Positions 36,523 through 48,588 of a DNA stretch of 64,000 nucleotides are shown here, piece by piece. Below the pieces are notes generated by a model. It was not told where the DNA came from. It saw only the letters and a program-made list of their open reading frames with translations, and did no database searches. Position 1 is the stretch's first letter; every line of letters begins with the position of its first letter. The stretch is from Loripinus fragilis (Eukaryota > Mollusca > Bivalvia > Lucinida > Lucinidae), in contig OZ026530.1 in NCBI GenBank assembly GCA_964019695.1, positions 39,926,944-39,990,943 of the forward strand, given 5' to 3'. The position numbers and the translations under genes were made by a program.

Positions 36523-36922
36523 TTCATATATGTTTTGGCAGTTCACGGTCTAGTGATAGCATGACACTAATAGTAGTATATTTTAAAGTAAGTAACATAT
36601 ATAACTGCATTATAAAGAACATAATTTGTTTTGATGCATGCTACCTGTTTACTGCGTTTAATTATAATAAGTGATTTTAAGGCCATCTGCATGTCGATAA
36701 ATAAGATTTAGGTATAGGTTTGTATTTGCACAAGAGGATTGGAAGCTGTTATAGGGTAACGTAGTTAAAAAGGCTGTAACACAGTAACGCCCCAACTGCC
36801 AGAGGGCTAGCATGGGTCATTTCGCGTCATATATAGAATAGTTTTAGAAAATTATAGTGTATGATTATCCCCGGGGTGGGGGGGTTATAAGCAGTTCACG
36901 GTCTAATACTGAAAACACCGCT

Positions 36923-37119
36923 TACTGTCGTACCAACCAATAGTGACAGTGATGTGATACTTTATTTACACTTGCTAAGTAAAACAGAAATGTAAACACT
37001 TCACTTGAGCAAACGCGAATCGAGAGATCACTTGTGTATTAATTCTGTCTGATTATAAGTCACTAATCACTTTGAAAACAAAAATGACGTCACTGTCACT
37101 CTTGGCTGGCTGGACAGTA
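36923..37119. mobile_element. Palindromic MITE-like unit, right of the large element
   Basis: Same family as 31839-32123: the left end 'ttactgtcgtaccaaccaat' and the right end 'ttggctggctggacagta' are inverted, with 'gtgacagtgatg' opposed to 'gacgtcactgtcac'. It flanks the 4.3 kb element on the opposite side, so the full unit spans 31839-37119. Confidence 0.7.
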
Positions 37120-40059
37120 GTACTGCATCGTACGCCATCGCTGTCAATTGTGCCAACGAGACAACGCTTCCCCAACACAAAAGGTAGCACTCACTTTCTG
37201 ATATATACTGAGCCAAAGTTCAAATGCAACATTGTTTTATTTTGATAATATCTTTGTTCGTAAGCATGCAATAGGCCGATTGGTTCACCTAAGCAAAGGT
37301 TCATTCAGTTAGGCATTGAAACTTACTTTTGTTTTAACAATATGTCTCAAATTGTTTTAGAAACAAAGCATTCCATTGAGGAGGGGTTGTTGGAGGAATT
37401 AAAATGAATGGTTATGTCCCAATATTCGTTTTGTGACATTTAGGCATCATGAACGTTGAGTTGATTTCTGGGATTTCTCTTGGCAAAGCGTCAGGTCTGG
37501 TTGTTCACCAATAAAAAGAAAGAATAAGTCAAATTTGAGCTTACTTTTGTATTCAGAAAGTTGTATTTATTGTCATAACGGATATTATTAAGCTATTGTG
37601 TCACTGTACAGGCGACAACTTTAATATTCATATCTGGACGTAGTTCGACTATTTGTTCTGCCCAAGGAGGTGACAATTTCAATAAAGGACGTGCAACGGT
37701 TTGGCCGTTTTTTGGCCCACGATGGATTTGACTGAACTTTGAATATAAAGTAGTTTGATATTTTCCCATTTACATGAGTGTGTTTTTAATTTGACGACGG
37801 CATATACAGCCAAGTGAATTAAAGTTTCTCACTAGTGTGTATAAACAGAGGTTTGCTCATTAATGTGGATGTGGATATTTTAAAAGATGCAAAAAGCAAA
37901 GACCTCAAACATGATATCAAACTTTTGTGAGTTTATAATCGTCATGTTTATGCTGTGATTTGAGCTAGCACTACCATAATTAATAAAAGCTATACTTAAA
38001 CTTGGTTAAAACGTTGTTTTAGATGGTGGGGTTCAGGTGCAATATATACTGAGTATTTAAGGCTATTAGTGTTTTATCGCTTTTTCCAGTTATTTTCAGC
38101 ACACAAAAACCTATTGCGGTTTATTCATATAATTAGTAGGACAGCCACACCAGTGTGCATATGTTAAACGGGACATTACATGCGCAACCTTATTTGCTGA
38201 TTGGCGAAATGTTAATGAAAGCGTTGAAAATTATTAATGCACAGATTCAAATTATTAAATTGATACAATAGATAAATGTGAGTGTTGTGTAACTGTCTGT
38301 TCATCTGTTTGTCCGTCTGTATGTCACACCTTTGTGTCTGTGACGTATCTCCCAAATGTTTGTTTCAATTAAAAGATTAATTCACGTAAACGTGCACCTA
38401 TGTAGAAGAACATGCAGAATAAATGTTTCAGTTGCACTATTTAAAGACCATGGTCATAGCAGTCAGTCATATGTTACATGTACAAAATGTCTATCTGATC
38501 CATATTATACAAAGGTTTTTGCTCAAACACTCAATTGGCGTGATAGCTCTGTGCTCTATATCACTTACCTATTATAAAAACCACTGTGGTGTCTCAATTG
38601 TGACTAAAAGATCGCAGTTTACAATTCCGAAACTAAATATATTATGTTTTGTGCCATTGCGCAAGACACTTCATCGTTATTGTTAGTACATGTTCAACCA
38701 AAGAAAACGTCATGACTAAATTATTGTTGACTTTGACGTAGAGCAATGACGTAAGGCATTAAACACATAGCCATGTTTCAAGCATTTGTGGCAGAAATAT
38801 TTGTTTCAAGGGTGACAACTTCAGTCACAGCAGGGATTCCAGAACCGTTTGAACAGCCCACATTTTGTTTTGATAAAGGTTAATGAACATCTAAAATAGA
38901 GTACTTTGATCATTTAACATTTAATGTATTAGCGATTACTGGTTTTAGTGATTGTTTACCGTTTGCAGATAAGTGTTTGCTGCATATATACTATATTTTG
39001 TTCGCAAACACTTCACGTGAGCGATATGTATTGTGAAAACAAATAGTTTAGCACAGATTATGCACACAAATAGTACGTTTGCATTTAAAGTGCATTACAC
39101 TGTAATTATGAATTAAATGCATGTGACCTTTGCATTCAGGCATTGAATATTGTGTTTTAAACGCGTTTTGTTTCTAAATAACATTGAATTGAAACGAAAG
39201 AACAAGTAAATTGATTTACCTGACGATGATATCTGGACCACCTATATATATTATATATGTACATGAGAAGTTACTAGCTTCAAATTGTAGCTAGGTGATA
39301 ACTTTGAGCGTCTGTTACATATTATAAGTTGATCGTTTACATTTGTAGACATTACATTAGCTCTTTTTTGTTCAGATAACCTCAGTTTATTACTTAAAAT
39401 CTGTGGAATATTAAATGATTCCAATATCCGTGCTGTGAAGTAGTTGTTTGTCTATGCTCTAACGTATTAACTGTTAGTTGGATTGTATCTAAACTTGCAC
39501 ATATACTTATCTGGGACAGTAAAAAGAAATTGTTAGATTTTGTTGACATTGACCTAATTTTCAAGGTCACCAGGGTTAAATATGACTCTGCGAAAAAGCT
39601 TGTTTGTACTCAATCTTCTTAAGCAAAGTCAGAGTTTGACCAACTTGACACATACACAACATTGAGAAGACCGCAATGAATGACTTTGAATCGGTAGCAT
39701 TGACCTTTATTCCAAGATCAACAGAGTCACATAACTCCATTAAGTGTTTGGGGGGAGCTCCATCTAATGTTATATACTTTTCATTCCTAGCTCTCCTAGT
39801 TTGGCAATATATTAGACAGTGTCTACCCTGTACTACAAAAATACCAATCATTGATTTAATTATCCCTCATGCTTTTAAGAACAATCATATAATTTTACAT
39901 AGATTTTGACAAAGCTATATCAAAGCAATGAGCCATGCCGAAACAAAAGTGGCGGTAAGTGTCTTCATAAAACATAACATACGAAAGGACTGTTTCCAGA
40001 AATCAGTGTATCAGTTAAAAAGTGCGGAGGCATATTCTGCTCTCCCCTTTCACACACGC

Positions 40060-40111
<52 letters not shown>

Positions 40112-41335
40112 GACTCCCTTTTACTGAGATATTGTTGTAATTGCCTTTCAAACTCAGCGTATCCAAAGACTGTTTGTAAAAAATAATTATATTGATATGA
40201 GTTAGATAATATGTATATTGTATTCAATTTTCGGACTGGCGTCTAAAGTCTTTCAAGGGATTTTCAATACTCTCGATGCTTTGATAAGGACAAATTGAAC
40301 GGTATTTCAGGACAAACATTGCAGTAAAAGTCTTTTTACGGTGTTTGCTGCATGAAGAACCGACTGGCAGCTACCAGTTTATAGTGTAAAATTATCAGCC
40401 CAATAAAATGAGAAATAGTTTTATCCGGCTACGCGTGCAGACATGTATGTAATTGAGCCGCGAAGTACACGAAGGTGTTTGGTTTTACTATAGACATAGT
40501 GTTAAGTGTGGTTGACATGGCATGCGTTTAAACCTAAAATTTACCATAAAAATACATTTTAATGAAGAAAATGAATTGTGCACAAAAAAACTAGAGATTC
40601 CAGGGTATCACTTTGAAATATTGTATGGGGATTTCTTCACAATATACTTTTTACTGTAAAAGTAGGCCATTTGTAACACACACCGATACATGTCCTTTGT
40701 TACTGTGTTTCCAGGTCTTAAGTGACCCCCGTTTTTTGCTAATTATTCTTTAATGGTGGTTTAAATTGAAAGATAAATTAGATAAATGAATTTAGATATA
40801 GACCGCGTAATTGAATGTATTCTTTCCACATAAATATGAGTTTTTATATAGGCTGAGATTAGATGGAATTTTTGCGTGTTTTGCTGCTCTTCTTTGAATT
40901 AGTCCCCAAGTGAACCTGGCGATATAAATATAACATATAGACTAATATCTTATACAGGTCAGTGGTGGTAATTCGTCAGTCCCACAGATAAGAGTGCGAA
41001 ACAGAAAATTATTCACCCTATTCTTCAACCAAAAATTATGCTGTGTGTACTCAAAACAACCATCACTATGATACTGTTCATTTGAGCACCCAAAACACGT
41101 GTTTAAACTGATAAAGACGATCGTAACTTCACGCTAAAATTGCTTAACTGGCCTAATCTTTGTGCATTAGGCTATGATTCACTGCTTATACTGATTCATA
41201 AAACTTCACTGTACATCTAAAACCAATGCATTGAAATGACCTGCGTTCAAAAAACGATTCAAGCAACAGTATTGTCTGAACCTTATAAATGCTGGGTTAT
41301 TGTCCTCTGCTGAATTTTATTTTGAGATAATTTTT
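37120..41335. other. AT-rich DNA, no gene recognised
   Basis: No splice-bounded coding island was found. The open frames at 38356-38686 overlap in two frames, and those at 39576-39909 lie on opposite strands; none has a domain. A GC-richer patch at 37120-37183 right after the MITE could read as a short Cys-containing peptide but lacks support. Confidence 0.4.
40063..40107. repeat. (CT)n microsatellite
   Basis: About 22 uninterrupted CT dinucleotides. Open frames across it in both directions are artefacts. Confidence 0.95.
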
Positions 41336-42377
41336 ATGCCCCCGCCATGATAATGGCGGGAGCATTAAGTGTTACCCCGTACTTTACGTACTTCTGTCCA
41401 GACGACGTCTGCTCTCTATAACGAGTTCTTTTGATCAGAATTTAATTAAACTTGGTCACATTATTAAGTACCATTATGTCGTCTTCAAGTTGGATAATGG
41501 TCTATATCGCACCAAGCATTCAGTAGTTATGACCCTTTGTTTATGAAAATTCACTGTTTTAAACGATGTCCGCTCTCTAACTCGAATATTTTTATAAGTA
41601 TTTTATGAAACTTGGTCACATTGTTTAATACCATAATGTCTTCTTCGAGTTCAATAATGGTTTATATTGCACCAGGTTCTCTGTAGTTATGGCCCTTTGT
41701 TTATGAAAAATCACCGTTTTAAACGATGTCAGCTCTCTAACTCGAATATTTTTTACCAAAATTTTATGAAAGTTAGTCACATTGTTTAGTACCATGTCTT
41801 CTTCAAGTTCGATAATGGTTTATATCGCACCATGCTTTCTGTAGTTATGGCCCTTTGTTTATGAAAATCAACATTTTAAGCGATGTCCGCTCTCTAACTC
41901 GAATAATTTTTATCAGATTTTTATATGAAACTTTGTTAAATATCGTGATGTATTCTTCAAGTTTGATAATGGTCCACATCGCACCATGCTTTCAGCAGTT
42001 ACGACCCTTTGTATATGAGAATTCACCGTTTTAAACGATGTCCGCTCTCTAAGTCAAATAGTTTTGATCAGAATTTTATGAAACTTTGTCACATTGTTTA
42101 GTAGCATGATGCCTTCTTCAAGTTTGATAATGGTCTATAATGGCACAATGCTTTAAGAAATTATTGCCCTTAGTTTATGAAAAATCATCGGTTGAAACGA
42201 CGTCTGCTCTCTAACATGAATAGTTTTGTTTATAATTCTATGAAACTTGGTCACATTATTAAGTACCACAAAGTGTTCAAGTTTCAGAATAGCCCATATC
42301 GCATAATGTCTTCAGGAGTTATTGCCCTTTGTTAATGATGATTCCTATTTATACGAATTTGGCAATAGCGGGGGCAT
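41336..42377. repeat. ~160-bp tandem array bounded by inverted ATGCCCCCGC ends
   Basis: The left edge is a hairpin, ATGCCCCCGCCAT-gata-ATGGCGGGAGCAT, and the right edge is GCGGGGGCAT. Between them are six units spaced 156-163 bases apart, each starting 'acgatgtccgctctctaact' or similar, with 'tgaaacttggtcacatt' and 'gttatggccctttgtttatg'. After the right edge there is a small GTGTCCCATGGACAC palindrome. It appears to be one discrete repeat element with an internal array. Confidence 0.75.
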
Positions 42378-42944
42378 CTGTGTCCCATGGACACGTTTCT
42401 AGTTTTCTAAGAATATGTCTCAGGAATACAAGTAGGTTATCAAACAGTATGGATCCAGATTATGCCCAACATTTTTGGCCTGACCTTGGCTTTGGCTGTT
42501 GAAAAAGTTTATCAGCAAAACAGTTTTAACAGGCAATTTGATGCTCTTTAAGTTTAATGTACATGTATATCCCCGATTAGCTATTTCTCGTCAACTTTTT
42601 AATTTGCTTGAATTTTCGTCCTAAACTTTTACTTACTAGTGTCGTCTGCTGATTACCTTCACAAACAATTTGGACCCAGGTGAGGCCAGACAAACATAGG
42701 GCATGATCTGGATCCAGACTGCTTGACACTCTACTGATATTCCCGAAAGATTTTTTTAGAAAAAAAACGCAACAACATACAAACTGATTTTGAAAAAAAA
42801 ATATCAGCAGACGACAAAACCATGACAATTTACCTCGTAGGCAAAAAGAGTCAATGAATTGAAATGGAAGGTGCTACAAGTACATGCATGTTTCATGCTT
42901 AAGCCTTATATTTGTTTGCTTTCATTACGGCACGTCTATTTTAC

Positions 42945-42945
<1 letters not shown>
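42378..42945. other. No gene recognised
   Basis: No supported feature; the minus-strand frame at 42577-42828 has no known domain. Confidence 0.4.

Positions 42946-42990
<45 letters not shown>
42946..42990. repeat. (GT)n microsatellite
   Basis: Uninterrupted GT run of about 22 units. Confidence 0.95.
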
Positions 42991-42991
<1 letters not shown>

Positions 42992-43112
42992 AAAGTGATG
43001 ACGAGTGATGTTTGCGGATGAGATTTTCGCTGAATCAGCGAATATAGATATTCCTGTAGGCTAGTACATATCACCATAGCTATGCAAATATACCACGTGT
43101 ATCTATTGGGGT

Positions 43113-43245
43113 ACACATGGGTATCCTTGAGCAAGACACATTTATCCTAGCTTAGTACTGGTTCAACCCAGGAAGACCCGTCCCTGTTTAACTGAAATAT
43201 TGTTGTTTAGACGTAAAGAAACAAATCAAACAAACACATGGGTAT
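43113..43245 (+). mobile_element. SINE 1, 5'-truncated copy with target duplication
   Basis: Only the body and tail of SINE 1 are present ('ccttgagcaagacacattta' to 'aaacaaatcaaaca', insert 43125-43233). A 12-bp direct repeat, ACACATGGGTAT, flanks it exactly (43113-43124 and 43234-43245). The tRNA head was thus never inserted: this is a truncated reverse-transcription product, not a later deletion. Confidence 0.9.
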
Positions 43246-43449
43246 ATTCACATGGAAAGACAACTAAGTTATTCTTTTGTACAGGGGATTTGGGCTTCAA
43301 TTGCAAATAAGAGCGTCTCCCAAAAATAAGTTTAAGTTACGGGGTGTGCATTTAAATCCACATGATAAGTGCCGTTCTTCTAAGTTCAATTTAAAGCTGT
43401 TTAAAAAGGGAAAATGGGGATCACTTAAAACCTGGAAACATATTAAGGA

Positions 43450-44480
43450 CATATGCTACTAAATACTTCCCATGTTGAAATATTTTCAATACTTTGCATA
43501 CAGTTTGTTTTATGAATGGGCAATCCATTTTTGAAATAAAAAGGAAATGTCACCGTGCTTATTTTTTTCAGAATCTCATATGCCTTTCACCAATTTTCTA
43601 AAAATATAAAAATAATAACTCTAGTCCTAAATATCGACCTAAAACGGTTGTAATCTTCAGCCAGCTTCTTTCTTTTAACTTAAATTATTGCCCATGAACT
43701 CAAACCTTTTAGAAAATGTGCAAGTTTATTTCTTATCTCATGCTGTGACAAGATACTGCATGATATAGTATGGCATTTCGTCGAAAATTGGAATTTGTTT
43801 TTAGAATAAATCATGTATTCAAAAATCTGATGTTGAAAATCTTTAAAAAAATAGTTTTAATTCATGGACTATTATAATACCTTTCAGTAAAAAATGAAAA
43901 AAAATCTGGGGTCACCGAAATAATTCATTCAAGAGGGACAAATTTAACCCCACCCCCATAGGTTTCATGCGTAATTCAATAAAAAAAATCAGGAGTTACC
44001 ATTTTGGTCGTTTTGATGATGCCATTTTACAAGTATATGAAACAATTTAGCATTAAAATGTTAAAAAAGAAAGAAAAAACACACTGAAAATATGTGCGTA
44101 CCTGGAAAAGACACGCTAACCACTAGGCCACGAGGTCAGGTCGTGCGCCGCTCTAAATAACCGTACAAATAGTAGAGACTCGGCCACTATAGTATTCGTA
44201 ACCAGGGTAATTGTGTACGTCGTTTGATTTCGACTGAGCTACATTTATCTGTCTTTAGTGCTGAGACGATCAGTTCTGAAAAGATGTCAATAGATATTTC
44301 AAACACCCTTCAATTACTTTATTTTGTCAACCAAATGTCGGAACACCGATATGACATAAGAATATCCAAAAGCTGTGTTGATCCGAATCCATTAATCGTC
44401 GAAAGACAGGACCCAGACAACTTTACACGTTTCCAGACGCGGGAAAGGAGCGCATTGGAAATAGCCGCATATGTCTTTAA
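43450..44480 (+). repeat. Paralog of the 11125-13110 compound repeat
   Basis: Ordered landmarks match the upstream copy: 'gcatacagtttgttttatg', 'gctgtgacaagatactgca', 'ggggtcacc', then a decayed tRNA-like head at about 44108-44140 (minus strand) and the body with 'tcgtgcgccgc' and 'gtcgaaagac'. There is only one copy of the unit that is tandemly repeated at 11488-12235, and no family E insertion. A plus-strand frame at 44224-44496 stays open for 90 codons and keeps short peptide matches to 12906-13097. Confidence 0.7.
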
Positions 44481-45180
44481 TATTAAACATGGTTAATAAG
44501 TTGCTTGAGCCACGCAGGCGTGCGTGCATTTCATGTATATCGTGACCGTACATATATCTAAACTCAAACTCAATTTATCAACCCTTAGAGCCTCAATACA
44601 CTGAAGGCCGTCTGCTTTTGTCGTCTGCTGAAATATTTTTGAACGTTTTCGGCAAACAGTGTAGATGCATATCAGACTTCTCCCGCAGAAGCAGTCTGAT
44701 CTGGGTTCACACTGTTTGCCTCCATACTTATGCTAGCCAATAAACAGACATTTTCGGATGCAGTTATTTAGCAGGCGTTTCAAGGGTTAAATAATACGTT
44801 TTGTGTTTTCAATGAGGTGTTATGGCACAAGATGATAACTTATCTTGTACTTTCAAAGATAGGTGAGAATCGGTGTAAACAAACACTGGCAAGTTTACCT
44901 TGATTTTGGGCGTGCAGGTAGTCTCAGTTTACAGTTATATTGAACCTACCACAGATTATTGCATATGCGCGTAGCAGTGAAAAGACATGCTTTACCTGTT
45001 TATAAGAAAAATAGAATAGTCTCATTACTATGCATCTTTGAAAGTACAATAGTTTGCCCAAATTGACATGAGACTGATTAATTTTCCAACATCTTCGTGA
45101 TATTCGTGCATTTTCGTGAAGTACTCCGACCTTGTTCATGCTTTGAACAGGAATATGAAGATAATGTCGATTCATTAATG
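44481..45180. other. No gene recognised
   Basis: No exon-like island. A near-palindromic pair near 44640-44730 ('gcaaacagtgtagatgcat' with 'ggttcacactgtttgcc') is visible but short. Confidence 0.4.
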
Positions 45181-45189
45181 CAAATTTTC

Positions 45190-45250
45190 TGATAGCCTAG
45201 TGGTTAGGTGGCAATTACAGATCGCGCCTACTTGGATCGAAACTTGGAAA
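45190..45250 (+). repeat. Degenerate tRNA-like segment
   Basis: The segment contains 'tagcctagtggttaggtgg' (box A-like) and 'cttggatcgaaacttgg' (box B-like) at tRNA spacing, but the stems do not close. Probably a decayed SINE head. Confidence 0.4.
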
Positions 45251-45405
45251 AGCCTTTTCATATAATTGTCAAATTGCAACCTTTTTTTTAATTTATGATT
45301 GATCTTGTATTTTACTTCTTCTCGTGGTGGGCTTTACATCTTTCATTTATATCTAGTGGCTTTTATTTTAAGTAGCGTCGTATATAAGCTATTCGTTCTT
45401 CGCAG

Positions 45406-45508
45406 TGTAATCATTGACTGCGCTGAAGATCGACCTGTCACCTACAAAAACGGGAATTGTGTTATAGCGCGATATGCATTGCTCAAAATTCTACCGTTGA
45501 AAAAATAA
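45406..45508 (+). CDS. Possible exon with two cysteines (doubtful)
   Basis: A pyrimidine-rich acceptor (attcgttcttcgcag) precedes a frame reading VIIDCAEDRPVTYKNGNCVI and then ARYALL before a stop at 45506-45508. No donor of good quality is present, so it would have to be a terminal exon or chance. The DC-A..Y.NG.C pattern fits a secreted Cys-rich protein, but no domain is recognised. It may belong with the sushi and lectin exons on the same strand. Confidence 0.25.
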
Positions 45509-46038
45509 CAAGCGGAAAATGGCTTTAGATAATCTGTCTGTCTGTGGAGATATCAATCCAAACAATTACAATAGTGTGTATTATAGTATTAAGCGAACGT
45601 ATTATATTATTTTCTTTATAAAATCACAATGTTTACGATATCGATGACGATGCTTTAGCAACCTAACAGTCAAATCTGGCCTCCATTGTTGAAGTCGCCA
45701 ACGCTAGAAAACTCTCTCACAAAGTTCCGAAACACACAGACTATTAGTAGAGGAGCCAGGGTTCAAAAATGTCAAAAATAAGCATTTAGGTATGTCCCCT
45801 TTTTAGCAGAATTTTCACTTGTTTTATCCTTTAGTACATAGTACGGGCAGTATGAAACCAGATATTGCACTCAATTTAAGTCTTGCAAACATACCTGTAA
45901 CAGTGTGTTTAATACGTTACCCCTAATTTTCTTAAAACCTAAAATATGTAATAAAGTCTATTTAGGTAGAAGTTGAAATGTTTAAATGAACAAAACATTT
46001 ATGCAATCTGTAAGAACATGCTATTCTCTACACACATT

Positions 46039-48587
46039 TGTTACGATACAGAATGGCTGGAATAACAGAATCAGCGATGGTTGCGTATACGCACAAATAC
46101 GCAGAGGTTTAGGTATGCACTTGGTCATCTATTCGAACCATGATACGGTACTCTTTCTATTGATAGTCCCAATAAAAGGTCGGTTTGTCTGAGATGGAAT
46201 TCATTGTATCTATATTTATCAACGCATGCACGATTTCCTTATTCTTCTTGAATATCTCGGAAATCTTGTGCGTTTTTCAATATATAAAGGATGGAATTTC
46301 CCATTCTTGTTAGGGGACATTTTAAACATACCGTTGAAAGGTTCGATATAGAGACGCTATTCATTATTATAAAAGGTACGTGAAGTTATATATATATTGT
46401 TACTGTGTTGATATTGTACATGACAGGGCGGTGGCGATTCGTGTAATTGCATTGAATCGCGATGTCTCTAGCATGTCACATTGTGTAGAAATAGTAAGTC
46501 ACTCGTTTTCTATTTTGTCGTCTGTTGAATCGGCCAGCATTCTGTGTATGAGTTTTTTCGGGTGTTATCAATAACGTCCCGTTTTTTGGTGAAAATAGCG
46601 ATTGTTACGCACTTGCGTATGAAGTTACGCACATGCGTATCGCCTAAAAATCTGCTGGGACCATTCTTGCGGCTATAATAAAAGCTGTCCGGATGGACTC
46701 GTCGGGTTATTTTGGACAAAAGTAGTCACAGGCCATGTCAGGCCTGCACCTAAAAAGTATAATGGCATGCTGAAAGATTTACCAGGGACCGATAGGTGAA
46801 AAACAATTTTAGCATCTAGATTTTAAATTGTTGTGATTTGGTACGGCGTTGTTGGAAAGACGATTTAACGGCCAGTGATAATCGACTTTCTGTAGCGACC
46901 TGTATGTGTCACCTCGAGTTATATCTGACGCATATAAGAATAAGGGTTAGGTGCATACACTACAACACACTTACATAAATAAGGTGATAGCTGACATGTA
47001 TGTTTAGAGATTAGGTAGGTGTAATGTTACACCAAAGTAAATGTAAAATATTTTGTGTTACACCAAAGTAAATGTAAGATATTTTTGTTACACCAAAGTA
47101 AATGTAAAATATTTTGTGTTACACTAAAATAAATGTAAGAAAGCATTGTACGGTTTTACACACATACAACAGCAGAATGTAATCTCTCAATATTGATGTA
47201 AATATTCTTTGCCGAGAGGTCATAATTAGTTGTTTACGACTGATACGTTATACATGTACGAAATTAGTGCGTGGGCAGGGTGATGTCCGACGTAAACGTC
47301 CAAACGTTACGTCGGCACCACACTGTTCAACCTTTTTCCTGGAATTTTAAGAGAATTGGTATCAGTATTTGTAAACCTTGAAACTATCTAGATAACGTGA
47401 CCTTGAAGGGAAAAAGGGCCACAGGATCTTGATGTTTCGGCTGCGATAGCGTCTCAACCAGGGTGACGTTACGACAGTGTATAGAAGAGTTTGTTACGTA
47501 TGGGTTTGTTCGTTTGGCGTAAGAGGTATTGTTTAGCGCTGACATAGGCCAGTCACTAAAAAATACTTCTCTATTATATAAGTTTAAGTGTGGATATTTA
47601 GAAGAGCTGATCCATCCTAACCGCATGGGAGCCGTTAGCCATACACCCACAGGTGAGGGCTAATCGCGCGCTTATAGGGTTAGGATATAATTTAAAGGAG
47701 TAAGACCTCTGAAATTATTTCTATTTTTGTGAACTTCTAACGTACAACCCCATTATTGACGCAAAAGAGTGATTCTGAGATTCTAAATATAGATTGTTTT
47801 TTGCAGAATCGTCTCTTGGGTCCCCTCCTACGTTGGAGGCTGAATGTTGGTGAGCCGTTGATTATCACCTGAGGGCACATATTATTTGTCCCCCTCAGGC
47901 CACAACCAGCGTGGATCAAGGCCCGATCGTTACAACGTAGCACAATCGAATGGGAAGCCAACCGGCTTGAATGGTAATATGTGAATCTGACACCCAACGT
48001 GGGGATATGATCAGGAAGACCTATATATATCAATTCTGACGTCTTACGCGACGATCACCATTACGCGTAACAAATTATACGTGAATCCAGTGACGACCAA
48101 AGTACAGGTTCGATCACCTCAGCGCTGATGGTCTGAAGTAGACACACGTGCAGCTTAGAAGACATAGTGTTCGCGAGACGCGTATAATCTCGAGATTTCT
48201 CGTCAATACGAGAACTGAAATATTAAAGGGCCCAATTGTTTGTTTTTTTTATGAGAACTTAAGCTATATGTTAATCATATTCTTTACGTCTCTTATTTCT
48301 GACTGGTTGACGTACATCTAGAACAGGACAGTCCAAGATTGGTTCTAATTGAAACGATCTTGGAGTTGCAACTTGCTCTAGTATAGGATGGTCAATTAGC
48401 CAGAAATAACAGCGTAGGTGGTGTCATTGTATATTAATGTGTTGCTGATGTTTTCTTAGTACATAAAGTACTGAAAAGTTTTTGCTAGTTGTGTGCATTA
48501 TTTTTCCCTGGTAGCATCGTCATCGCATAAAGGAATTTTCCAATAAGATTTCCCCTCTTCCTTCCTGACCGGCTTTATGTCGTAACA
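46039..48587 (+). repeat. 5' LTR (2549 bp)
   Basis: Starts TGTTACGA and ends TCGTAACA, an 8-bp perfect inverted terminus. It is about 2% different from the 3' LTR, counting by eye roughly 40-50 changes, mostly single substitutions. It is very long for this class; the two LTRs make up about 58% of the element. An AATAAA sits within 'ctataataaaagc' near 46673, a possible polyadenylation or TATA-like signal. Minus-strand frames at 47384-47650 and 47737-48033 are present in both LTRs but show no domain. Confidence 0.93.
47026..47140 (+). repeat. ~30-bp tandem repeat inside the 5' LTR
   Basis: Four units of 'gttacaccaaagtaaatgta' followed by an 'a/gatatttt' spacer. The last unit is diverged. The same array is in the 3' LTR (53301-53414), where one spacer has lost two bases. 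Confidence 0.9.
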
Positions 48588-48588
48588 A

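Larger units (their letters stand above)
32467..36812 (+). mobile_element. Large non-coding inverted-repeat element, copy 1
   Basis: The left end 'tagccctctggcggctgggg' and the right end 'ccccaactgccagagggcta' are inverted repeats that extend inward through a diverged 'gtgttaattacg'/'gtagttaaaaag' pairing. The 4.3 kb interior is AT-rich without any substantial open frame. It aligns by ordered landmarks over its whole length with 45741-59152 minus the LTR element: 'acgttacattttcaactac', 'actgaccattcaaaaactgc', 'attgcaggaatcctcaa', 'gggtaacgtattaaac' and 'gtaagtaacatatataac'. It is likely a large non-autonomous transposon or another unclassified long repeat. Confidence 0.7.

Noticed and set aside
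37120..37183. Short GC-richer patch that could encode a small Cys-containing exon before a GT
   Set aside because: Two frames are equally plausible, the acceptor would lie in the MITE end, and no domain matches.
40015..40227. Arg-Glu repeat frame
   Set aside because: Pure product of the (CT)n microsatellite.
24230..42377. Regular-spaced repeats considered as CRISPR arrays
   Set aside because: Units are 126-185 bp direct tandem repeats without unique spacers, in animal DNA.
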